This document shows positions 7,980-15,392 of a stretch of 36,318 nt of DNA, one piece after another. Source of the stretch: Acidobacteriaceae bacterium (GTDB lineage: Bacteria; Acidobacteriota; Terriglobia; Terriglobales; Acidobacteriaceae); assembly GCA_003151875.1 (NCBI GenBank), contig PLYW01000302.1:1-36318 (forward strand). Direction: 5' to 3'. The translations under genes and the position numbers were made by a program. The notes under the pieces are model-generated. The model did not search any database, was not told the origin of the DNA, and saw only the letters and a program-made list of their open reading frames with translations. Positions within the stretch are counted from its first letter, which is position 1. Every line of letters starts with the position of its first letter.

Positions 7980-10844
7980 ATGAATAAGGAACTTTATGTG
8001 TCCTCCACGCCACACGAAACCAAGGTGGCGCTGGTGGAAGACGACCTACTCGCCGAAGTGTTTTTCGAGCGGGAAAACGAATACACCCTCGCGGGATCGA
8101 TCTACAAAGGCCGGGTCACGCGCGTGCTTCCCGGCATGCAGTCGGCTTTTGTGGACATCGGCTTGGAACGTGATGCCTTCCTGTATGTGTCTGATTTCCT
8201 CGAAGTCACCGGCGATGAAGAGGACGAAGAAGAATTCGGCAGTATTCCTGTGCCGCGCAATGCCATCGATGTAAGCAAAGCGTACGCCGCGCAGGAGGCA
8301 CAGCTCAAAGCGGAGTCTGCCGTTGCTGAACCCGAGATCGCGGAGGAGTTCGAAGTTGCCCAAGAAGATTTCGCTGCTCCCGAGGAGCAATCGGAAGGCG
8401 AGGAGACCGAAGCTTCGTCCACGGCGGACCCTGATTCGGCGGAAGGAACCCGGCCCTGGCGGGGACGACGTCGTCGCCGTGGCGGACGTCGCGGTCAGGG
8501 AGACGAGCGCAATGAGCGGCCAGAGCCAAAGATCGAGCCCGCAAAGCCCGTGGAGGAAGCGCCAGCCTATCATGCGGAAACGCGTCCGCCCGCGCGTCCC
8601 CGCGCGGATTATGGTCCGCCCGCAGGCTATACGCCGATCGTTCTGCCTGGCGAGTCGATTTCGAAGTATCGCAACCTGTCGCAGCAGCCCGCGCCCGAGC
8701 CGAAGGACGAAGACACGCGCGAGCAGGGGTTTTTTGCTCCAGTTGAGGATTCCACTCCCTCTGTCGATTCGAATGCTCAGGTCGGCGCTGAAGTTAAGGA
8801 ACCCGAATTACATTCCGGGTTCGAAACCGGACACGCCGCATCCGAACCACGTCAGACCGAACAGGCAACTGCGCCACCAGCCGGGAGCACCCTTGTCGTC
8901 GAGCATGAGGAAACGGGACAGGCCGAAGCGGCGCACCAAGATGATGACCCGGAACCACGGGAACGCCTGAGCGTCGCACCTTCCCACGGTGCAGAGCCCG
9001 AGGCGAGAGTGACGTCACAGGCAACTGCCACCGAGCTTCTGACCGCTACGGCAGAGAATCCAACTCTGCCCGAAGAACTGCCAGCGGAAGTCCAGAGCAC
9101 CGACCTGCCGCCGGCCGGCGAAAATCGGGAACCAAATCACAGCGAAGGCGCAACCCGGCAGTCGCCGGGCTTCCAATCGCTCGCCGCTCCTTCGGTCGCT
9201 CCCGAGGGACGTACCCTGGAGCACGAAGTTTTGGAAGACGAGGAGATGGAATTCCATCCCGTCCCCGACGACCTTAGCGCAATGAGCGAAGTGGAAGGCG
9301 ATGAGGAACTGGTTCTTGAGGAAGAGACCCTCGACGCCGACAACGGCGATTCGGACCGTTGGATTCCCAAGATTGCCGACGTCGATGAGGACGAAGTGGT
9401 GGCGGCTGAGGAGCGTGGAGAACAAATCTACGGCCCCGAGACCGACGAGGAAGAGGAAGAAGAGGCTGGCGAGGCGGAAGAGACCAACGGCCGGGCCGAG
9501 GTGAGGGCTGCGTCTCCCACCGCAGGCTATCAGCAGCGTCAGACGGAGCGTCCCGGCTCCGATCGCCGTGGCTTTCGCGATCGCAATCGCCGTGGTGGTC
9601 CGCGCCGCAACTTCCGCGCGCGTCCCAATACCAACCGCAACCAGCCGCTCATCACCGACTTGCTGAAGGAAGGTCAGGAGGTGCTGATCCAGATTGCCAA
9701 GGAACCGATCGGCAAGAAGGGCGCCCGTATCACGAGCCACATTGCGCTACCCGGCCGTTTTCTGGTGTACATGCCCACGGTCAATCACGTCGGAGTTTCG
9801 CGCAAGATCGCTTCTGACGAAGAACGCCAGCGGCTGAAGCGCATCGTGACCAGCGAACGGGAAAACGGATTAGGCGGATTCATCGTTCGCACTGCTGCCG
9901 CCAACATCAAGGAAGACGATCTGCGCGCCGACATTCGCTTCCTCAAACATCTGTGGGCCGAGATCAAGAGCCGCACCGAGAATAGCAAGTCGCCGGCGCT
10001 GATCTATCACGACCTGAACCTGGTGGAACGGGTGTTGCGCGACCAGGTCAATGCCGACTTCTCGCAGATCTGGGTGGACACCGAAGACGAGTATGAGCGC
10101 GTCGTGCGCTTTGCCAGCCGCTTTCAACCCTCGCTGGTCCGGCGCATCAAGCTCTACACCAAAGACACGCCGTTGTTCGAGCAGTTCGGCATTCAGGACG
10201 AGATCAATCGCTCGCTGAAGTCGAAGGTGTGGCTGAAGAGCGGTGGACATATCGTCATCAACCAGACCGAAGCGCTGGTAGCCATCGACATCAACACCGG
10301 CAAATATGTTGGCAAGACGCAGCGGCTGGAAGACACCATCGCCAAGACCAACGTGGATGCGGTCAAGGAAATCGTGCGGCAGATCCGGCTGCGCGACCTG
10401 GGCGGCATCATCGTCATTGACTTCATCGACATGGACGAGCGCAAGAATCGCCAGAAGGTGATGCAGGCCCTGGAAGAGGCCTTGCGCAACGATCGCGCTC
10501 CGTCGAAGGTGCTGCAGTTCAACGATTTCGGACTGGTCGCGATTACCCGCAAGCGGGTGAAGCAATCGCTGGAGCGCACCCTGGGAGAGACTTGCCCCTA
10601 CTGTGTGGGCGCGGGCTTTGTGAAGTCGGTGCCGACCGTATGCAATGAGCTTTACATCGAGATGCGCAAGATGGCTAAGGTGCACGACAAGACTGACATC
10701 ACGCTGCGCGTGAATCCCGAAGTGGCCAAGGCCCTGAAGGCCAGCAACGGCAAGCTGATTTCAGAGATGGAAGACTTGACCGGCAAGACCGTGCTGGTGA
10801 AGAGCGACCCTCTGTTGCACCAGGAAAACTTCGATATTCATTAG
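7980..10844 (+). CDS. rng: Ribonuclease E/G family endoribonuclease with large insert in the S1 domain
   Basis: Single-strand-specific endoribonuclease for rRNA/tRNA maturation and mRNA decay. The S1 fold starts conventionally (AGSIYKGRVTRVLPGMQSAFVDIG to LYVSDF at 68-73). Residues of about 76-557 interrupt it, and the fold resumes at LITDLLKEGQEVLIQIAKEP (about 557 onward). The insert is low-complexity: Glu/Asp-rich blocks, an Arg-rich patch (RRRRGGRRG), many Pro/Ala residues and a second Arg-rich segment (about 530-550). The catalytic region is intact: Asp770 (AIDINTG) and Asp814 (IVIDFID) match the metal-binding aspartates of RNase E, and C872-x-x-C875 is the Zn-link. Total length is 954. 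Without the insert the protein is RNase G-sized, so rng is my symbol, but an RNase E-like role is possible. Confidence 0.92.
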   Translation: MNKELYVSSTPHETKVALVEDDLLAEVFFERENEYTLAGSIYKGRVTRVLPGMQSAFVDIGLERDAFLYVSDFLEVTGDEEDEEEFGSIPVPRNAIDVSKAYAAQEAQLKAESAVAEPEIAEEFEVAQEDFAAPEEQSEGEETEASSTADPDSAEGTRPWRGRRRRRGGRRGQGDERNERPEPKIEPAKPVEEAPAYHAETRPPARPRADYGPPAGYTPIVLPGESISKYRNLSQQPAPEPKDEDTREQGFFAPVEDSTPSVDSNAQVGAEVKEPELHSGFETGHAASEPRQTEQATAPPAGSTLVVEHEETGQAEAAHQDDDPEPRERLSVAPSHGAEPEARVTSQATATELLTATAENPTLPEELPAEVQSTDLPPAGENREPNHSEGATRQSPGFQSLAAPSVAPEGRTLEHEVLEDEEMEFHPVPDDLSAMSEVEGDEELVLEEETLDADNGDSDRWIPKIADVDEDEVVAAEERGEQIYGPETDEEEEEEAGEAEETNGRAEVRAASPTAGYQQRQTERPGSDRRGFRDRNRRGGPRRNFRARPNTNRNQPLITDLLKEGQEVLIQIAKEPIGKKGARITSHIALPGRFLVYMPTVNHVGVSRKIASDEERQRLKRIVTSERENGLGGFIVRTAAANIKEDDLRADIRFLKHLWAEIKSRTENSKSPALIYHDLNLVERVLRDQVNADFSQIWVDTEDEYERVVRFASRFQPSLVRRIKLYTKDTPLFEQFGIQDEINRSLKSKVWLKSGGHIVINQTEALVAIDINTGKYVGKTQRLEDTIAKTNVDAVKEIVRQIRLRDLGGIIVIDFIDMDERKNRQKVMQALEEALRNDRAPSKVLQFNDFGLVAITRKRVKQSLERTLGETCPYCVGAGFVKSVPTVCNELYIEMRKMAKVHDKTDITLRVNPEVAKALKASNGKLISEMEDLTGKTVLVKSDPLLHQENFDIH

Positions 10845-10865
10845 AGCGTGATTGTGGGGAGGAGT

Positions 10866-11399
10866 ATGTTGGCAAGGATGTCCATACTGAACGTATCGAG
10901 ATTTGTCGCGATAGTGTTGTGGTCGTCGCTGTGCCTGGGACAAGAGGTGCATGTTTCCCGAGGCGACGGCAGCGTTGTTCTGACCGTTGCGGCGCAGAAA
11001 CCCTACCCACTGGCCACGGGTCAGGAAAAATTGCCGACATTGAGCGTGTCATGTGTGCACAAGGGCAAGAAGACCGGACACAATATTGTATTTTCGGCAG
11101 GCGGTGCCCTGGTTGAAGACACTGACATGGATGCAAAAGGGGCACAGCAGATTTTCAAAATGACGATAGGCGGGACCGCGCAAACGACGGGATGGGTTCC
11201 CTACGGAAACACCATAACCTACGCCTATTTTGCCAATAATGACGCTGAGCGTGTGAAATTTATCCAGACCCTGCTCAACGCGGGAAAAGTTTTCATCGAG
11301 TTCAAGCCCTTTCTCACCGGTGCGCCAACCACCAGCGTTTTCGACCTGAGCAACCTCCGCGCTGAGATGGACAAATCTCCCGCGTGCGCCTTGCAATAG
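10866..11399 (+). CDS. Secreted protein of unknown function
   Basis: Predicted exported protein of 177 residues. The N-terminal hydrophobic stretch (about residues 6-25, ending SSLCLGQ) looks like a signal peptide. A strong purine-rich ribosome site (GGGGAGGAG, 10857-10865) sits close before the ATG at 10866; ATG 10878 is an alternative start with better spacing. The mature part is mostly beta-like, and the C-terminus (AGKVFIEFKPFLTG, then FDLSNLRAEMDK with a terminal Cys) faintly recalls the end of VasI-like type VI secretion accessory proteins. No other secretion gene is nearby, so I do not assign that function. It starts 21 bases after the RNase gene and may be co-transcribed with it. Confidence 0.7.
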   Translation: MLARMSILNVSRFVAIVLWSSLCLGQEVHVSRGDGSVVLTVAAQKPYPLATGQEKLPTLSVSCVHKGKKTGHNIVFSAGGALVEDTDMDAKGAQQIFKMTIGGTAQTTGWVPYGNTITYAYFANNDAERVKFIQTLLNAGKVFIEFKPFLTGAPTTSVFDLSNLRAEMDKSPACALQ

Positions 11400-11474
11400 T
11401 TCCGCGCCGCCAACGCCCTGCCAAATCCAAGAAGGTCCCATAACGCGCGTTGGCAGGTGGGTTATGCTTTAGCC

Positions 11475-12221
11475 ATGCAGGTGCGCGTGCTTTACCTGGG
11501 GATGCTGCGGGACCTCGCCGGGCGCGAGCGTGAAGTGGTGCAGCTCTCCGACGGCGCGCGCTTGTCCGATCTCTATGCCGAGCTCCAGCAGCGCATACCG
11601 AAGTTGCAGGACTTTCGCAACGCCATCGCTCTCTCCGTCAATTACGAATACTCCGATGGGGCGGCGATTTTACAGGACAACGATGAGGTAGCGCTGATTC
11701 CGCCCGTAAGCGGAGGTAAGGTTGACGAAGACTCGACGGCCGAGATCTCTTTGCCGCTCATTTCCGGCCACTGTAGCCTGGTCGGCGAGCCAATCCAGAC
11801 GGCTGCCATCGTCGCCGCCATCAAGCGTCCGGAAGACGGAGCGGTCGCCGTCTTCGACGGGATTGTGCGCAATCACTCGCGAGGACGCCGGACCCTCTAC
11901 CTCGACTACACTGCTTATGGGCCGATGGCGTTGCGGCAGATGGAGCAGTTAGCGCAGCAGGCACTGGCAAATTACGCTATCCGCGACGTGCGCATCGTGC
12001 ATCGCCTGGGGCGTTTACGGATTGGCGAAACCAGCGTCTATATTGTGGTTGCCTCATCCCATCGCGCCGCGGCCTTCGATGCATGCCGCTGGCTGATCGA
12101 TACGCTGAAGAAGACAGTGCCCATCTGGAAGCGGGAGTTTTTCGAAGATGGGGCGGCATGGGCGGATGGCGAATCTTTTCCTCCGGAAATTCCGCGTGCC
12201 GGCAGGAGCGCGTCAAAGTAG
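11475..12221 (+). CDS. moaD/moaE: MoaD-MoaE fusion (molybdopterin synthase, both subunits)
   Basis: Molybdopterin synthase converts cyclic pyranopterin monophosphate to molybdopterin using a thiocarboxylate on the C-terminal glycine of MoaD. Residues 1-81 are MoaD-like (ubiquitin fold) and end in the diagnostic Gly-Gly at 80-81 (PPVSGG). MoaE follows from about residue 95 (AVAVFDGIVRNHSRGR, then LKKTVPIWKREFFEDG, with conserved lysines near 212 and 219). Because the Gly-Gly is internal, the MoaD glycine cannot be thiocarboxylated unless the chain is cut there. Fused MoaX of mycobacteria is known to be cleaved after this glycine. ATG 11475 is chosen because the Val-rich first strand follows directly. 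No other molybdenum cofactor gene is in the window. Confidence 0.9.
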   Translation: MQVRVLYLGMLRDLAGREREVVQLSDGARLSDLYAELQQRIPKLQDFRNAIALSVNYEYSDGAAILQDNDEVALIPPVSGGKVDEDSTAEISLPLISGHCSLVGEPIQTAAIVAAIKRPEDGAVAVFDGIVRNHSRGRRTLYLDYTAYGPMALRQMEQLAQQALANYAIRDVRIVHRLGRLRIGETSVYIVVASSHRAAAFDACRWLIDTLKKTVPIWKREFFEDGAAWADGESFPPEIPRAGRSASK

Positions 12222-12245
12222 CTGGACTGGGGTTTGAGCTAACAA

Positions 12246-13328
12246 ATGTTTTCAACCTGCTGGACTTCCGCTCGGGCGACCGCCGCGGTGCGCGAGCTGC
12301 TGGTGATTTCTGCGTTGAGTTGCGCCTGGTGGTGTGCTCTCTGCATCGGCCAGGATGCGGCCGCGCAGAGCGTACCGCATCCACCCGACTCGCAGAAGCA
12401 GCAGTCACGGAGCGTTCCCCATCCCCCTGATTCGCCGAAGCAGCAGTCAACGACTGACAGCGGCGACCAACCCAACACAACGTTCAAAGTCAACGTGAAG
12501 CTGGTCAACGTGTTCACCACCGTCACCAACAGCGGAGGAGCTCCGGTTTCATCCTTGAGGGAAGAAGACTTCCAGGTCTTCGAGGACGGCAAGCTGCAGA
12601 AGATCGCGGTCTTCCATCGCGAGTCGGAGTTGCCGCTGTCCATCGTCGTGGCCGTGGACACCAGCCTCAGCACCCGCGGAGATCAGAAGCTCGAACTCGA
12701 GTCCGCGCGCCGCTTTGCGCACGCCATTCTGCGTCCCATCGACGGCCTGTCCTTGTTCCAGTTCAGCGAAGTGGTTGATCAGGTAACGCCCTTCACGGCC
12801 GATGTTCGAGTGATCGACCGCGCCATCAACCACATCCGCTCCGGGGCGGCGACGGCCCTCTACGACACTCTTTATCTGGGGTCGGAGGCGTTGCTGCCGC
12901 GACGCGGCCGCAAGGTCATGGTGGTGATCACCGATGGCGGCGACACCGTCAGCCAGATCAGCTACCAGCAGGCGGTCCGCGCGGCCCAGGAGGCTGAAGT
13001 CATTCTCTACAGCATCATCATTGTGCCCATTGAAAGCAGCGCGGGACGGGACATCGGCGGGGAACACGCGCTCATTCAGCTTTCGCGTGACACTGGAGGA
13101 AGGTATTTTTACGCCAGTGGGTTGGAACAACTGGATGCGGCATTCCGCCAGATCGGCGACGAATTGCGCACCCAATATCTGATCGCCTACTACCCCAGCA
13201 CCCGGCTCTCCGACTCGGATTTTCGCCGCATCGATATCAAGATCGATCCCGCGACCAAGGATTACCCCAATCCCGCCGAACTGCAGGTGCGCCACCGCTC
13301 TGGTTACTACACCATGCCAACCAGGTAA
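12246..13328 (+). CDS. Secreted VWFA-domain protein (acidobacterial VWFA-related family)
   Basis: Predicted exported protein with a von Willebrand factor A domain of the type abundant in acidobacteria (the family described as VWFA-related Acidobacterial domain). An N-terminal hydrophobic segment at about 18-35 precedes a linker with two tandem copies of SVPHPPDSxKQQS (42-54 and 56-68). A beta region (FKVNVKLVNVFTTVTN, then LREEDFQVFEDGKLQKI) follows, and then the VWFA fold with an intact MIDAS motif DTSLS at 138-142 and VMVVITDGGDT near 225-235. The C-terminal part ends ELRTQYLIAYYPST, typical of this family. Such proteins are thought to mediate metal-dependent protein contacts outside the cytoplasm; the partner is unknown. 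No clear Shine-Dalgarno supports the ATG. Confidence 0.88.
   Translation: MFSTCWTSARATAAVRELLVISALSCAWWCALCIGQDAAAQSVPHPPDSQKQQSRSVPHPPDSPKQQSTTDSGDQPNTTFKVNVKLVNVFTTVTNSGGAPVSSLREEDFQVFEDGKLQKIAVFHRESELPLSIVVAVDTSLSTRGDQKLELESARRFAHAILRPIDGLSLFQFSEVVDQVTPFTADVRVIDRAINHIRSGAATALYDTLYLGSEALLPRRGRKVMVVITDGGDTVSQISYQQAVRAAQEAEVILYSIIIVPIESSAGRDIGGEHALIQLSRDTGGRYFYASGLEQLDAAFRQIGDELRTQYLIAYYPSTRLSDSDFRRIDIKIDPATKDYPNPAELQVRHRSGYYTMPTR
12369..12452 (+). repeat. Two tandem 42-base coding repeats
   Basis: Units at 12369-12410 and 12411-12452 inside the VWFA gene encode the two SVPHPPDSxKQQS copies of the linker. The nucleotide copies have diverged at several third positions while the protein stays nearly identical, so the duplication is not very recent. 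Confidence 0.85.
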
Positions 13329-13332
13329 GCGG

Positions 13333-13366
13333 TCTGACTGAGTACTGATAACTGACATAACTGACT
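13333..13366. repeat. Short degenerate ACTGA-type repeats
   Basis: A run of ACTGA-like units (CTGACTGAGTACTGATAACT, then GACATAACTGACTG) just after the VWFA stop. A reverse-complement version of the same units (AGTCAGTAGTCAGTGGTCAG) occurs at 29871-29899. These look like remnants of a dispersed short repeat; no function is apparent. Confidence 0.5.
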
Positions 13367-13407
13367 GCCGGCAAGTGTTCTGCTACACTGCGATTTTCGA
13401 GGTCACC

Positions 13408-13707
13408 ATGTCGAATCCTCCGCAACCATTGATCCAGTTGACCAATACCCCCGACTACCGCGAAAGCTATGCCAACAGCGTACAAGTACGGGTGAATGTG
13501 TGGGACTTCTTCCTGATTTTTGGCACCCTGCAGCAGCAGGACGAAACCCGCGTGGAGGTGCGCAACTTCCAGGGAATCTATTTGAGTCCGCAGCAGGCAA
13601 AAGCGCTTTATACCATCCTGCAGCAGAACCTGGTGAACTACGAAAACACCTTCGGAGAGATCAAGCTCGATCCCCGCATGGGGCCCGGGATGGGCCCGAT
13701 TCATTAA
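13408..13707 (+). CDS. DUF3467-family protein
   Basis: Small soluble protein of 99 residues matching the pattern of DUF3467 proteins: a beta-rich core (ESYANSVQVRVNVWDFFLIFG) and the C-terminal SPQQAKALYTILQQNLVNYENTFGEI. Its molecular role is unknown. ATG 13408 is chosen because GAGGT lies just before it; an in-frame ATG at 13375 would add 11 residues with no family resemblance. The C-terminus is Gly/Met/Pro-rich (DPRMGPGMGPIH). The next gene begins 19 bases after the stop, so the two are probably co-transcribed. Confidence 0.82.
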   Translation: MSNPPQPLIQLTNTPDYRESYANSVQVRVNVWDFFLIFGTLQQQDETRVEVRNFQGIYLSPQQAKALYTILQQNLVNYENTFGEIKLDPRMGPGMGPIH

Positions 13708-13726
13708 ACCTGCGGACAACTCGCGG

Positions 13727-15331
13727 GTGTCGAGCTTTCAGGGCCGCCTGCGCGAATACCTCTTCGCCTACGCGCTCATTTTTGTATTCCTGTTCGTCAC
13801 TCATGCTCCTTTACTGCGGCTGCCCTATTTCTGGGACGAAGCCGGCTACTTTATTCCGGCGGCGCGCGATCTTTTGCTCACCGGTTCACTGATTCCGCAC
13901 ACCACGCTCTCCAACGCACATCCACCCATGGTAATGCTGTGGCTGGCATTCTGGTGGAAGGCCAGTGGCTTCACCCCGGCAGTGACCCGAACTGCGATGT
14001 TGTTGATCGCTGCGTTCGCCCTGCTGGGGTTGTGGCGGCTTGCGCGCGACGTAGCCAATGAGCAGATCGCGGCCGCAACCGTCTTGTGCACGGCGGTCTA
14101 TTCCGTGTTCTTTGCGCAGAGCTCGATGGCCCACCTCGACATGATGGTTTGCGCCCTGACGCTTTGGGGACTGGCAATGTACGTGGAGCGCAGACCGGTG
14201 GCCACCATCGTGTTCTTGGCTCTTGCGCCTCTCGCCAAGGAGACCGCCATCGTAACCCCTCTGGCGTTGCTGGCTTGGGAAATACTTTGTCCCTTGCTGC
14301 AGCGGAGTACACGGCGACACGAACCGTTCTGCCTATATCAGCGCAACTGGCTGGCTGCCTTCTCGTTTCTGTTGTGCCTGGTCCCGCTCGCGCTGTGGTT
14401 CCTCTATCACCATCACCGGACCGGTTTCTACTTCGGCAATCCGGAGTACCTGCGCTACAACCTGCAAGCTACCCTCACTCCACTGCGCATCGTGCTTGCG
14501 ATCCTGATACGGCTCTGGCACGCGCTGGGCTATCTGAACCTGTTTGTACTGACGCTGGCCGCAGCCTTTGCCATGGGCCTTCCTCCGCTGCCGGGGCCCG
14601 ACGGCACACTGCGGCCCCGCATTCCCATCAATGTGCAACTCGTGTTTGGGGTGGTTATACTGGCGCATGTCATGGCCCTGTCAGCGCTCGGAGGCGCGGT
14701 GCTGGCTCGCTACATGCTTCCGGTTGTGCCGCTCGTGATCCTGCTTTGTGTTTCCACGCTGTGGCGTCGTGCCCAGCATTGGCCGTGGTGGATCGCATTG
14801 AGCTGCGTAGCTTTTGTGTTCGCGCTACTCACTCCGCCGCCCTATCGCATCGCTCCTGAGGACACATTGCTGTATCGCGATTACGTCATCGTCCATAAAC
14901 AGGCCGCCGATGAGTTGGCGGCCCGTTTCCCGCACGCACGTGTGCTCACGGCCTGGCCGGCTTCCGATGAGCTGACGCGGCCGTTCCTGGGATACGTCAA
15001 ACAGCCGCTTGCGGTGGCGCCCATCGAGAACTTCTCCGCCCTCGAAATCGAACGGGCTGCGCAAGCCACCGATCAGTTCGATGTGGCGCTGCTATTTCCC
15101 ACCAAGTGGCAGCCTCCGCATCCTCTGTTCCGGAGTTTGCCCTTCGGCGAAGAATTGCAGGAACGTTTCTTCGACTATCGCCAGGAGTTGGGTCCGCAAC
15201 AAGTGGCGAACATTCTCGGCGGGCGGACGGTGCGTTTCCTGAATCGTAACAACGAATGGGTCGCAATCGTCGTGATCGAGAAAGTCGAAAATGCGGGCGC
15301 TCGAGATTTGGAGTTGCGCCGCGCTCCCTAA
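13727..15331 (+). CDS. GT39/ArnT-like membrane glycosyltransferase
   Basis: Polytopic GT-C fold enzyme of the dolichyl-phosphate-mannose protein mannosyltransferase/ArnT type, which moves a sugar from a polyprenyl-phosphate donor to an acceptor on the outer face of the membrane. The 534-residue protein has about ten hydrophobic helices and a soluble C-terminal region from about 390. The acidic pair Asp37-Glu38 (FWDEAGY) in the first external loop is the catalytic signature of the fold. PLAKETAIVTPLALLAWE (about 165-182) is also typical. The start is a GTG at 13727 without a good ribosome site, so it is uncertain. The acceptor cannot be read from the sequence. A second family member lies at 30749. 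Confidence 0.85.
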   Translation: MSSFQGRLREYLFAYALIFVFLFVTHAPLLRLPYFWDEAGYFIPAARDLLLTGSLIPHTTLSNAHPPMVMLWLAFWWKASGFTPAVTRTAMLLIAAFALLGLWRLARDVANEQIAAATVLCTAVYSVFFAQSSMAHLDMMVCALTLWGLAMYVERRPVATIVFLALAPLAKETAIVTPLALLAWEILCPLLQRSTRRHEPFCLYQRNWLAAFSFLLCLVPLALWFLYHHHRTGFYFGNPEYLRYNLQATLTPLRIVLAILIRLWHALGYLNLFVLTLAAAFAMGLPPLPGPDGTLRPRIPINVQLVFGVVILAHVMALSALGGAVLARYMLPVVPLVILLCVSTLWRRAQHWPWWIALSCVAFVFALLTPPPYRIAPEDTLLYRDYVIVHKQAADELAARFPHARVLTAWPASDELTRPFLGYVKQPLAVAPIENFSALEIERAAQATDQFDVALLFPTKWQPPHPLFRSLPFGEELQERFFDYRQELGPQQVANILGGRTVRFLNRNNEWVAIVVIEKVENAGARDLELRRAP

Positions 15332-15392
15332 TTGCGAGCCGCACGCCCGAGGTCCGGACTTCGCCGTCGTTCGAGCGGTTAAACTGTGAGCG

